Below are positions 27,855-36,400 of a stretch of DNA of 64,000 nt, piece after piece. The notes under the pieces were generated by a model. That model did no database searches and was not told the origin of the DNA. It saw nothing but the letters and a program-made list of their open reading frames with translations. The stretch's first letter is position 1; every line of letters starts with the position of its first letter. Source of the DNA: ZC4RG29 sp964521255 (GTDB lineage: Bacteria; Bacteroidota; Bacteroidia; Cytophagales; Cyclobacteriaceae); the NCBI GenBank assembly GCA_964521255.1, contig CAZFRM010000018.1, positions 37,583 to 101,582 on the forward strand, given 5' to 3'. The position numbers were made by a program, and so were the translations under genes.

Positions 27855-29153
27855 CTATGTGTCTTGTGTGTCTTGTGAATTTCCCGGTAGCGTGGCGGGA
27901 TTATTCTTTTGTCCCCAATTCAAAACCTTGTCAGCAAGCTTACCCACACTCAGGCCCTGTACCACAATTGAAAATATCACTACAAAATAAGTTATCTCCA
28001 GAAGCAATTCTTTATAAGGCCCGTTGCTTACCGATAGCACCAGGGCAATGGATACGCCACCACGAAGGCCGCCCCACACCAGCATGGCAAGGGATCCCTT
28101 GCTTAACCTGGGCTTAAAAGGCACAATTAAAGATGGTATCCAAATTGAAACGAACCGTGCAAAGAGAACAACAAAGATAGCGGTAATAGCAATGGCCCAA
28201 TATTTTTCTAAGTCAGGGATCATCAATAGCTCAAGTCCGATAAACAGAAACAGAATAGCATTCAGTATTTCGTCTATCAATTCCCAGAACTTGGTCAGGT
28301 AATCTTTTGTGACGGATGACATGGCCACATTTTTACCGTAATTCCCGATGATAAGTCCTGCTGCTACCATGGTCAATGGCCCTGAGATGTGTGCCGAATG
28401 CGCAATCAGGTATCCACCCATAACCACCGACAGGGTAATCAATGCCGAGACGATGTAGTCATCTATTCCCTTTATGGCTTTTGATGCGACGTAGCCCAGT
28501 AAAGCTCCCAGCAATAATCCGCCCAATGCTTCTTTTATCAATAACCACGAAATGGAGGCGAAGGAAATATCGGCGGCATCTTTATGGGTTAGTTGTAAGA
28601 TAACGGCAAATAGCACCACCGCTACACCATCGTTAAAAAGTGATTCTCCGGCAATTTTTGTCTCCAGTGATTTGGGGACTTTCGCTGTTTTTAGTATTCC
28701 CAGAACAGCGATGGGATCGGTAGGGGATATCAATGCACCGAACAATAAACCATATATAAGAGGAAGATCAATGCCGAACAGGGGGGCTATTTTATAAATA
28801 ATAGTTCCTATTACAAAAGTGGAAATGATAACGCTTATGGTGGAGAATGTCAGAACGGGTAAACGTTGTTTCCTGAGATCCGAAAAATTCACGTGTATGG
28901 CGCCTGCAAAAAGCAGGAAATTAAGCATGGCGCCCATCAGCACCTCGGTGAAATCGAAATCATTTATAAGCTTCAATAATTTATCTGTTGTCTCAGGAAA
29001 AAAAGTGAAGCCTGTAAAGCGAATAATAACAGAAACGACAATGGCCATCAGCATAATGCCAATGGTGGATGGGAACTTGAAGTAGCGGAGATTGATGTAG
29101 GCGAAGAGAGAGGCAAGTACGATGAGAACTGAAAAAGAATAATATAACTCCAT
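27855..29153 (-). CDS. NhaP-type (CPA1) sodium:proton antiporter
   Basis: 432 residues, about 12 membrane helices. CPA1 signatures are present: ALISPTDPIAVLGILK, AGESLFNDGVAVVLFAVIL (the ion-binding Asn-Asp pair), and WGGLRGGVSIALVLSV near the C-terminus. It exchanges Na+ (or K+) for H+ at the inner membrane. The short C-terminus lacks a regulatory domain. With the CPA2 protein at 17009-19126 this window encodes two unrelated antiporters. Single gene. Confidence 0.93.
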   Translation of the reverse strand: MELYYSFSVLIVLASLFAYINLRYFKFPSTIGIMLMAIVVSVIIRFTGFTFFPETTDKLLKLINDFDFTEVLMGAMLNFLLFAGAIHVNFSDLRKQRLPVLTFSTISVIISTFVIGTIIYKIAPLFGIDLPLIYGLLFGALISPTDPIAVLGILKTAKVPKSLETKIAGESLFNDGVAVVLFAVILQLTHKDAADISFASISWLLIKEALGGLLLGALLGYVASKAIKGIDDYIVSALITLSVVMGGYLIAHSAHISGPLTMVAAGLIIGNYGKNVAMSSVTKDYLTKFWELIDEILNAILFLFIGLELLMIPDLEKYWAIAITAIFVVLFARFVSIWIPSLIVPFKPRLSKGSLAMLVWGGLRGGVSIALVLSVSNGPYKELLLEITYFVVIFSIVVQGLSVGKLADKVLNWGQKNNPATLPGNSQDTQDT

Positions 29154-29215
29154 GATTCCGGATATCTGATATTTATGAATGCTATGTTTTTAAACAGAAA
29201 AGTAAATGAATTTTT

Positions 29216-30763
29216 TTACTGAAACACTGTATTTGAGTCTACTATCTTAACAGATTTCACATTCAGTTTGAAATTGGCTACCTCATCATCTTCTTTTAAA
29301 ATACTGGACGGTAATGCTTCCTTTAAAGAATTCGAATAACTCATCGGGGAGGGTAGGTTTTGCTCAAGACTTTTTGCCAGTGGCTCGGCTTCACTAACGT
29401 CGGTGATGATGGTAACATACATGTTTTCTGCTGTCCAGTATTTTTTGATGGCTTTGTTAACATCATCAAGTGTGAGTTTGGCAAGCAATGCATCCATTTC
29501 ATTGATGTAGTTTTTTCGGCCATATATCTTACTATCAATAAGAAAACCCAGTTGGCGTTCTGGTGTTTGGGTGTACAACTTAATGTAGGAGCGAAGGAAT
29601 GTTTTTGTTAATTCAAAATCTTCCTTGCTCATTCCTTTTGTAATCATTTCATTAAGTTCCTTGAAAGCCATTCGTAATGCAAAGTGAGCATGACCAATGG
29701 TAATGTCAGCGAGTTCCGGATATTGTTGTTTCAAACCTTTACCAATCTGTACAGGACGAATCCAGATAGAAAAATAATTTGATGTGCGCGGTACCCCGGG
29801 GACAGGTAACATATTTCCCCCACCATTCTGATACCATTCGATGTATGAATAATCGCCATAGTTCATGGAACGCTCCTCACGAATTTTTTGGTACAAACGT
29901 GAATAGGATTTACGATGTTCTCCAAGCCACGAATTGGCTAACATTAATGCAGCAAAGTCATCGCTTGAGCGCGTGATCGCAAGCGGAACGCCTGTAAAGA
30001 TTGCAGAGCCCAGCGCTCCTTGTTTTGCAATGATTTCAACTTGCACTCCACCGGGAGAATTTGCTTTACCGGGAGCAGGAAGTTGAGGTGAACCGGCGGG
30101 TAACTTTTTAATATCTTCTTTTAATTTACTGATCAACGCAGCATCATAGTTTCCTGCAACGCCAACAATCAGGTTATCTTGTTTGAAGAATGAACCGTAT
30201 TGGTTTTTGCAATCTGCTAATGTTATGTTCTTTATTCCGCTTACCGTACCAAAAGTCATGTGCTGATAGTTTGTTCCACGGAAGAGTAAATCCTCTAAAG
30301 CCTTTTTACTGTACTCTTCATCGGAGGATGTACGAATGACTTGCTCTACATAATTCTGAAGATTGGATTTAATGCGGTTAAAATCACTCTCGTCAAATCG
30401 GGGTTTAGTGATAAGATCAATCATCACAGGGTAAAATTTATTCACGTGATCGACATGCACTTCAAATGTAAAGATGGTTACTTCTTTATCTACTGAATAG
30501 TCAACCCGTGTGGCCATGGGATAAAGAAAATCTTTTAATTGCGTGCTGGTATATTGTGGGGTTCCGCCGTCGCCAATGAGGTTGGCGGTTAACATGGTAA
30601 GTCCTTCTTTTCCTTTAGGATCCGTGATGGATCCATTTTTGAACATGAACTTAAAGACGACTTTATTCGAAGCAGCCAGTCTCAGTTCAACAACATCTGC
30701 AGCATTAGAAGCTATAGTTCCGGCAATAAGCAGAACAGCGATGATATAGATTATCTTCTTCAT
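29216..30763 (-). CDS. M16-family peptidase-like protein without the zinc motif
   Basis: 515 residues with a signal peptide (about 1-21). It has M16 N- and C-terminal domains but no HxxEH. Instead it carries the Arg/Tyr-type segment of inactive partner subunits (SRLYQKIREERSMNYGDYSY, about 295-320). In bacterial M16B enzymes an active subunit pairs with such a subunit to form a clam-shell protease. The start codon overlaps the stop of the active-subunit gene by one base (TAATG), so the two are translationally coupled. Probably periplasmic. Confidence 0.92.
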   Translation of the reverse strand: MKKIIYIIAVLLIAGTIASNAADVVELRLAASNKVVFKFMFKNGSITDPKGKEGLTMLTANLIGDGGTPQYTSTQLKDFLYPMATRVDYSVDKEVTIFTFEVHVDHVNKFYPVMIDLITKPRFDESDFNRIKSNLQNYVEQVIRTSSDEEYSKKALEDLLFRGTNYQHMTFGTVSGIKNITLADCKNQYGSFFKQDNLIVGVAGNYDAALISKLKEDIKKLPAGSPQLPAPGKANSPGGVQVEIIAKQGALGSAIFTGVPLAITRSSDDFAALMLANSWLGEHRKSYSRLYQKIREERSMNYGDYSYIEWYQNGGGNMLPVPGVPRTSNYFSIWIRPVQIGKGLKQQYPELADITIGHAHFALRMAFKELNEMITKGMSKEDFELTKTFLRSYIKLYTQTPERQLGFLIDSKIYGRKNYINEMDALLAKLTLDDVNKAIKKYWTAENMYVTIITDVSEAEPLAKSLEQNLPSPMSYSNSLKEALPSSILKEDDEVANFKLNVKSVKIVDSNTVFQ

Positions 30764-32118
30764 TATTTGATTCCTCCTTCTTGATTAGGTGAAATAGTGG
30801 CGATGGTAAGCTGATTTGAGTTCAGGTATTTATTCGCAACCATCATCAGATCAGCCGGTGTCACTTTTTCGTAATTAACATAGGTGCGATTGAGTGATTC
30901 AGGATCACCGGTTATCCATATATAATTGGCCAGCGACCGGGCAATATCATCCGGGCTGTCAATGCTCATAGCGAATGTATATTTTACATTTGAAAGAGTT
31001 TCTGCAAGCACCTTTTGATCAACCGGCTCCTTCTTTGCCTTTTCAATGGCTTTCATTATTTCATCTTTCACATACTGCATGTCTTCCGCTTTCACCAACG
31101 ATGACCGCACAGAAAATAAATAAGAATCTTTTGTATCAGAGGCGCCTCCTCCAAGTGTTCTCGCTTTTTGTTCATCAATCACCAGCTTCTTATATAAATC
31201 AGATTTTTCTGAGAAAAGTATAGAACTTAAAATGTCTAACGCCGGCATGTCAATTTCTTTATCAGAAAATGGCGGGCTCTTGAAAGCAAGTTGAAGGTAA
31301 GGAGGGAAACTTGGCACCGGTACGTGTGCGTAACGGGTTTCTTTTTGTTCTGGCTCCTGGGGTATATTGGAAACATAGTTCCCTCTTTTCCATTGTCCAA
31401 AATATTTTTCAGCCAGTGCATTTACTTGCTCTGACTTCACATCGCCAACGACTAAAATAGTAGAATACTCTGGACGATAGAAGCGATCAAAGAACTGGAG
31501 TGAGTAATCATACTGGTTAGGCATATCAACAATATCTTCAAAGTATCCCATTGTTGTATGCGAATAGGTGTGACTGGTGAAGGCTGTTGCGTTTAGTTTT
31601 TCGTAAATCTGCATGTAAGGACTGGCGAAATTTTTTGTGTATTCTCCTTTCACCGCGCCGGCTTCTGTTTTAAAATCCTGAAGTGAGTATTTAAGATTCA
31701 TAAAACGGTCGGATTCCAGTTCGAACATTTTGTCCAACATAAGTGCATTACCTGTCATATGATACACTGTGCGGTCAAGCGAGGTATTTGCATTGGCAGA
31801 AGCGCCTATTTCTTTGAGTGTTTCCTGATATTTTTCTTTCGGATATTTTTCAGTACCACGGAACATCATGTGTTCAAAGAAATGGGCGAATCCTGACTTG
31901 CCTTTTTCTATTTCATCGCGCGAACCGGCACGGACTACAATATAAAAAGCAGCAATGCCCGGACTTTCAAAAGGAACTGTCACCACGTTAAGTCCATTGC
32001 TCATCATATGCTGATGAATAGGATAAGGAAGAATATTTTTTGATTTGTCCCCGGGTGGTGCAAAATTCACCAGACTAACACAAAGAGTGAGCAGGATGAA
32101 TACTTTAGTTTTATCCAT
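30763..32118 (-). CDS. M16-family zinc metallopeptidase (active subunit)
   Basis: 451 residues. Signal peptide at about 1-20, then the inverzincin motif HFFEH (in KSGFAHFFEHMMFRGTEKYP, about 79-98) and the downstream Glu region (DFKTEAGAVKGEYTKN). The C-terminal half is the second M16 domain (DKEIDMPALDILSSILFSE). It degrades peptides or unfolded secreted proteins in the periplasm. The gene comes first and its inactive partner follows with a one-base overlap. Confidence 0.95.
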   Translation of the reverse strand: MDKTKVFILLTLCVSLVNFAPPGDKSKNILPYPIHQHMMSNGLNVVTVPFESPGIAAFYIVVRAGSRDEIEKGKSGFAHFFEHMMFRGTEKYPKEKYQETLKEIGASANANTSLDRTVYHMTGNALMLDKMFELESDRFMNLKYSLQDFKTEAGAVKGEYTKNFASPYMQIYEKLNATAFTSHTYSHTTMGYFEDIVDMPNQYDYSLQFFDRFYRPEYSTILVVGDVKSEQVNALAEKYFGQWKRGNYVSNIPQEPEQKETRYAHVPVPSFPPYLQLAFKSPPFSDKEIDMPALDILSSILFSEKSDLYKKLVIDEQKARTLGGGASDTKDSYLFSVRSSLVKAEDMQYVKDEIMKAIEKAKKEPVDQKVLAETLSNVKYTFAMSIDSPDDIARSLANYIWITGDPESLNRTYVNYEKVTPADLMMVANKYLNSNQLTIATISPNQEGGIK

Positions 32119-32235
32119 AGGATTAATAATAAATTAATGCGGACAAGGTAGAAAGATGGATTTAATTGTGGAAGTGTAAAATAAGTAAATGACGATGAAT
32201 GTTATGAACGGATGTGCGTGGATGTGTAAAAATAT

Positions 32236-32259
32236 AAAAGGCCCCATCAGGAGCCTTTC
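32236..32259 (-). terminator. Terminator after the head-GIN gene
   Basis: On the minus strand GAAAGGCTCC...GGGGCCTTTT forms a short stem (AAAGGC with GCCTTT, inner GGGG/CTCC partly paired) followed by TTTTATATTTTT. It lies 25-48 bases past the stop at 32284. Confidence 0.65.
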
Positions 32260-32283
32260 TTACTATTAAATGATATTCAAATT

Positions 32284-33009
32284 CTAATACGCCCTGTCCA
32301 CTGCGCCTGATCCATATACTTTTTTCTGAACGTTTTTGGTATTGCCTTTATGTTTTATGAAGCCGCTTCCTAAAACCTGGGCCTCAAGATTGTTTGTAAC
32401 ATTCAGTTCGCAAATTCCATTGCCACTCACTTTAGCTTTGGCTGTCTCTAATGCACAATTGTAACCACTGATGCTTCCTGAACCACTTACCAGGGCTTCA
32501 ACTGAATTAGCATAGCCACGCAATGTCATTTTGCCTGAGCCGCTAACTTCAGCCTTGATTACGTCGCCTTTCAGGTCGAGATCCATGCTGCCATTTCCCG
32601 ATATTGAAAGGCTTACATAATTCGTAGCCAGTGAATTTTCAGCTATGATTTTTCCTCCGCCATTCACTTGCAGTTCATTAATGTTTTTCATGCTTACTGT
32701 AATTTTCATCGTGGGACTAACCTTGATATCATCAATTTTTGCCCAAATGCTCTTGTTGCTGTTTTCCGGCTTGCGCTCAACATTTACCATTAAGATCCCG
32801 TTCTCAACTTTAATGGTAGTAAGCTCATAAATTTCTGTGAGCGCTTCGACAAGCACTTCTTGCTTGTTGGTTTGCTTCACATAAACGGTATAATTGGAAT
32901 TCACATAAATGCTTTTGAATTCCGGAAGCTCAAGCGTTTTTTTTGTTACCTGCGCAAATAATCCATTGGCGAAACAGGTGATAGACATGATTAAAAATAA
33001 CCTTTTCAT
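32284..33009 (-). CDS. Head-GIN-domain (DUF2807) secreted protein
   Basis: 241 residues with a signal peptide ending near LFAQV (about 20). The rest is a right-handed beta-helix-like domain with repeated Gly-Ser-Gly turns: VSGSGKMTLRG, LVSGSGSISGYN, KVSGNGICELN, VLGSGFIKHKG and the final KVYGSGAVDRAY. The start has the usual FKSIYVNSNYTVYVKQ segment. These proteins are frequent in Bacteroidota and are exported; a role in adhesion or envelope integrity is guessed only. Single gene with its own terminator. Confidence 0.9.
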   Translation of the reverse strand: MKRLFLIMSITCFANGLFAQVTKKTLELPEFKSIYVNSNYTVYVKQTNKQEVLVEALTEIYELTTIKVENGILMVNVERKPENSNKSIWAKIDDIKVSPTMKITVSMKNINELQVNGGGKIIAENSLATNYVSLSISGNGSMDLDLKGDVIKAEVSGSGKMTLRGYANSVEALVSGSGSISGYNCALETAKAKVSGNGICELNVTNNLEAQVLGSGFIKHKGNTKNVQKKVYGSGAVDRAY

Positions 33010-33173
33010 AATAGGTTTTGTGTGATGTTTTTTAGTGGTTCACAAGGTTACAAGTAATGACGATGGCGTGGAATTAAGAAATGATCTCACCGATAAAAAG
33101 CCGTGGTTCGACGGGAAAGACATCATCCCCTGATCGTTTTCCAAGAAAATCTTACATGAAATGAGGCATGACC

Positions 33174-33278
33174 CTATTTTCCCTTTCGGAAAATGAGCCT
33201 TAATATTAACATACCTATTATGATTCCTGCGGAGAGAAGCAAAATTACTTCGGGTGTTATGAGTTTGGTACCGTGCAT
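33174..33278 (-). CDS. Possible 34-residue single-helix membrane protein
   Basis: ATG (33278) to TAG (33174). The peptide starts MHGTKLITPEVIL, has one hydrophobic helix (about 10-28, rich in Leu, Ile, Gly) and ends in a basic tail FRKGK, which fits a small inner-membrane protein with a positive cytoplasmic end. No Shine-Dalgarno is evident, which is normal here. An overlapping 88-codon frame (33040-33306) looks like chance. It sits in the 405-base gap between the head-GIN and HhH genes. Confidence 0.35.
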   Translation of the reverse strand: MHGTKLITPEVILLLSAGIIIGMLILRLIFRKGK

Positions 33279-33286
33279 TTGTCAGA

Positions 33287-33405
33287 TGATTTTGCCAATG
33301 TGACAATTAGCCGATTAGCTGATGATCACACTCAATCAGTACATCTACAATAGATAATTGATTCATCAAATTGGCTAATTCGCTAATCACCTCATGGGCT
33401 AATTA
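33287..33405. repeat. ATTAGCCGATT/GCTAATT dispersed repeat
   Basis: Quasi-repeated words TTAGCCGATTAGCTG and, after a spacer, GGCTAATTCGCTAATC and GGGCTAATTATTC give a long imperfect inverted repeat. Bases 33291-33314 match 4081-4104 (other strand) at 23 of 24 positions. Confidence 0.55.
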
Positions 33406-33414
33406 TTCAGTTGA

Positions 33415-35463
33415 TCAAAGTACAATTTTAAGCTGAAATTTAATATCATTTCGTCTGTTTCCCTGAATCAGATCATATCCTGATCCAATTTCTTCCCGGT
33501 CTGTAAAACGCACATATGAATAGCGCGCCCACAAACTAAAATGCCGGTTGAATTTATACGCTAACAGAAGGTAATTCCGAACTCCTTTTCCTTCATACGC
33601 AGGAAACGAAAAGGCAAGCCATACATCATTTTCGTAAACGTATTGCCGGTTATCATAATCGTCAGTATCAAAGAGCGTATAGCGGCCTGCTAATGAAAAT
33701 TTTCCAATGTTCCATTTTATATCCTGCATTAATGCAAGGCCGCTTGTTGTGTTATTGTTGAAATGAAAGGTGCTTCCCTGGATGCGGGTTTTAAATTGCA
33801 GTGACTTAGTTGCAGGTAATTGTACATTGAGTAAAAAATTTCTTTTCACTCCCTGGTCAGTATGATAGAGCGGTGTTTCGGTTCCGCTGATATTCCTCAA
33901 TTTACTTTCTTCGCGTACCTGAATGTAAAGCAATGTATTTCGATGGATCTGATAATTAAAACGCAGCAACCATTCATAACCTTCGGAAGGTGCATAGCTT
34001 CTGTATCTCAGCCAGGGAAAGCGGAACCAATCAACATATCCGGCAAAGCTGAATTTTTTATTCCACTTATATTTCCATCCCCAATATAAACCTGTTTCGT
34101 TTTGAGGTATTGAACTTTCACCAAATGCATTGGAATAAAAGGTGTGATAGTCGCGTTGATAATTACGGTAAACCATGGCGATGTCTAACTGGGGAGTTAT
34201 GCTTCCCAGTAAACCAGTAATTAATGCAAGCCCACCTTTTAAACTTTTCGCAGCTTCATTGAAGAAAGTAAAATTGTGATAATTGAAGTTTCCATATAAC
34301 GAAACGTTGTAATGCGTTTGTGAATTAAAAGCAAATTGGTTGTAGGGTGAAGGATTTCTGTTAAATGATGTGTTGAAGTCAATTGCATTCCAGATCATGC
34401 CAACATCCATCTTTTGGTTTTTAAAATTGATGATCGAACCAATGTTGGTTTCGTTAATTGCGTTTCTCCCTTTTAACTCACTTTTATTTCTGTGCAGCCC
34501 GGTTGTTTGCAAGGAGCTGATAGAACTGTTTTCCAGACTATCCACTGCTAATGAAGCATCACGCTTTGCGCTTGATATAAAGCCTGTTAAATAAAAATGT
34601 TTTGTCAATTCATAGGTTGCGAGTGCCCCGCGAAGATATGCGTTCTCCGCTGATGACGTATAAGGCATACCTCCCAGGTTGCTCTTACGTGCCGATGCAA
34701 TGGTCTCACCGCCTTTGCCCATTCCAAAAAGTCCACCAAGCACCAGGCCTTGCGCAGCCTGAACCTGGTAATCACCCACGATAAGATTTTTTAATTTTCC
34801 TTTATTCATCACCTGGCCGTGAAAAGATAAAAAGTCAAAGCCCACTTGTTTCATGGGTTCCCACCGAAAATCTTCGCCGGCATCTTTTTCCAAAGTTAAT
34901 CCCACACTAAAATCACCAGGACGATTGTTACGATAGCGTAAATACATTCTGTCCGGTGAGCCTAAAAATTTTTTATCTGCTTCTACCTGATCGGAGAATC
35001 CTTTCTTCTCTTCGAAAAGACGCTCATACCTGAAGAGTATATAATTGTTTTTATTTTTTAATGCTCTTTGGAAAAGTGATTTATCTATAGCTGTATTGGG
35101 ATCATCCACTGTAATGAAGGGAGCCAGGCGATTGATGGTTATAAGATCAAATCCGGGAATAGCCTGAAGTTCATAAACTGATATGAACTTTCCGTTGGCT
35201 GATTTGTATTCATTGAAGGCGTCTATCTGGTACTCTGAAAGAAAGCCAAGAAATCGCAGTTGTTCTTCTGTTGCCGTATTGAGATCAATTGGATCACTCA
35301 ATAACAACATGAGATTTTCATAAAGTTGATCATAGTTGAGGTCAAGCTCCTGTGCGCCAAAGATGTCATCAATAATTTGTTGTACATCAACGGTTGGTTT
35401 TTCTTGTGCTTGTATTCCATGATTAATTATCAGCAAAAGAAAAAGAAATAATGTCGCTCTCAT
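33415..35463 (-). CDS. Helix-hairpin-helix protein with a large beta-barrel domain
   Basis: 682 residues with a signal peptide ending near IQAQE (about 20). Residues about 50-115 are two ComEA-like helix-hairpin-helix motifs (IDLNTATEEQLRFLGFLSEY; SVYELQAIPGFDLITINRL). From about 140 on the protein is rich in alternating aromatic and polar strands (RMYLRYRNNRPGDFSVGLTL, HFSLWARYSYVRFTDREEIG) and ends in QLKIVL, so an outer-membrane barrel of about 20 strands is likely. An exported HhH domain on a barrel is uncharacterised; HhH domains usually bind DNA without sequence preference. The PorV-like gene is one base upstream in the same operon. Confidence 0.82.
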   Translation of the reverse strand: MRATLFLFLLLIINHGIQAQEKPTVDVQQIIDDIFGAQELDLNYDQLYENLMLLLSDPIDLNTATEEQLRFLGFLSEYQIDAFNEYKSANGKFISVYELQAIPGFDLITINRLAPFITVDDPNTAIDKSLFQRALKNKNNYILFRYERLFEEKKGFSDQVEADKKFLGSPDRMYLRYRNNRPGDFSVGLTLEKDAGEDFRWEPMKQVGFDFLSFHGQVMNKGKLKNLIVGDYQVQAAQGLVLGGLFGMGKGGETIASARKSNLGGMPYTSSAENAYLRGALATYELTKHFYLTGFISSAKRDASLAVDSLENSSISSLQTTGLHRNKSELKGRNAINETNIGSIINFKNQKMDVGMIWNAIDFNTSFNRNPSPYNQFAFNSQTHYNVSLYGNFNYHNFTFFNEAAKSLKGGLALITGLLGSITPQLDIAMVYRNYQRDYHTFYSNAFGESSIPQNETGLYWGWKYKWNKKFSFAGYVDWFRFPWLRYRSYAPSEGYEWLLRFNYQIHRNTLLYIQVREESKLRNISGTETPLYHTDQGVKRNFLLNVQLPATKSLQFKTRIQGSTFHFNNNTTSGLALMQDIKWNIGKFSLAGRYTLFDTDDYDNRQYVYENDVWLAFSFPAYEGKGVRNYLLLAYKFNRHFSLWARYSYVRFTDREEIGSGYDLIQGNRRNDIKFQLKIVL

Positions 35464-35464
35464 T

Positions 35465-36280
35465 TTACTTCAGTTGATAGGTTATGGAAGCCTGATGTCC
35501 TGTTCCAAGAACAACTGAATATTGCAAACCATAGTCGATCTTCATTTTTTTTAGTATGAAGCCTGTGCCAAAAAATACTGCATTAGGATGAATATTGAAC
35601 CCGGTTCGAAAGACGGCTTTCTTAAAGGGTTTATATTCCAGGGCGCCTTTCCAGGTGGCATCATAATCAATGTCTTTTTCAATTTCAGCAGTAATAAAAA
35701 CTTTTTCTGTGGGCGTGAAAGCCATGCCTGCAATCAATAGCGTAGGTATTCGCTCATCTTCAGCAACGGATAGCTTCGCTTGATTTATGTTAATGATATG
35801 TGCCCCGATTTTCAAATTTGGTGTAAGCTCTGCTATCCCACCAAAACTAATACTCACTAAACCTTTGCGTCCAAAGCCTTCAGCATTGTATTGTATGTAA
35901 TTCACTTTTATTCCAAGGGAAGCTAAACCGAATTGATTGGCAAATCCGAACGACATAAGTTGTTCATTATATATATCATCACCGAATCTGAAAAATCCAA
36001 GACCAGCAACTCCAATCTTTGCAGGCAGTGCAAAACCTCCAGCCATTCTGTTACCTATGGGCAAGGATGGTTGCCAGTCATATGCGGTGAAAAAGGAGGT
36101 TTGCTCAACGTCGGCTATACCCGCTACGTTATTGAACAATGACCATTCATCCTGAATACAGGACGATGCATAACCCAATGCGTTTGCGCGCGCGCCGATT
36201 AATGTAGATACACTTTGTGCAGAAATTTTGGATTGCAGGCATAGCAATAGCACAGCAATGCCGGATACTTTAAAATACAT
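35465..36280 (-). CDS. PorV/PorQ-like outer-membrane beta-barrel protein
   Basis: 271 residues with signal peptide (about 1-21, ending ISAQS). The start of the mature protein, LIGARANALGYASSCIQDEW followed by SLFNNVAGIAD, is the typical opening of PorV/UPF0164-type barrels (FadL-like). The end (GHQASITYQLK) is a final strand. PorV helps type IX secretion cargo reach the surface, but this gene is not beside other T9SS genes, so I only assign the family. The stop is separated by one base from the start of the HhH-barrel gene, indicating co-expression. Confidence 0.78.
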   Translation of the reverse strand: MYFKVSGIAVLLLCLQSKISAQSVSTLIGARANALGYASSCIQDEWSLFNNVAGIADVEQTSFFTAYDWQPSLPIGNRMAGGFALPAKIGVAGLGFFRFGDDIYNEQLMSFGFANQFGLASLGIKVNYIQYNAEGFGRKGLVSISFGGIAELTPNLKIGAHIININQAKLSVAEDERIPTLLIAGMAFTPTEKVFITAEIEKDIDYDATWKGALEYKPFKKAVFRTGFNIHPNAVFFGTGFILKKMKIDYGLQYSVVLGTGHQASITYQLK

Positions 36281-36400
36281 GAGAGAGAGTTTTTGGTCTA
36301 TTTTAAACTATTACAGCTAACCGAAATTAATTAAAAAAATTAAAAGTCAATTAATAATGGAAAAAACTTTAACTGAAACCAGTATGTGGACCGTGTTTAC

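Noticed and set aside
27757..27990. 77-codon plus-strand frame
   Set aside because: It runs antisense into the antiporter gene and has shadow-like composition (many Cys and Ser).
33040..33306. 88-codon minus-strand frame in the head-GIN/HhH gap
   Set aside because: Its translation has no fold-like pattern and overlaps both a repeat and the better 34-residue candidate in another frame.
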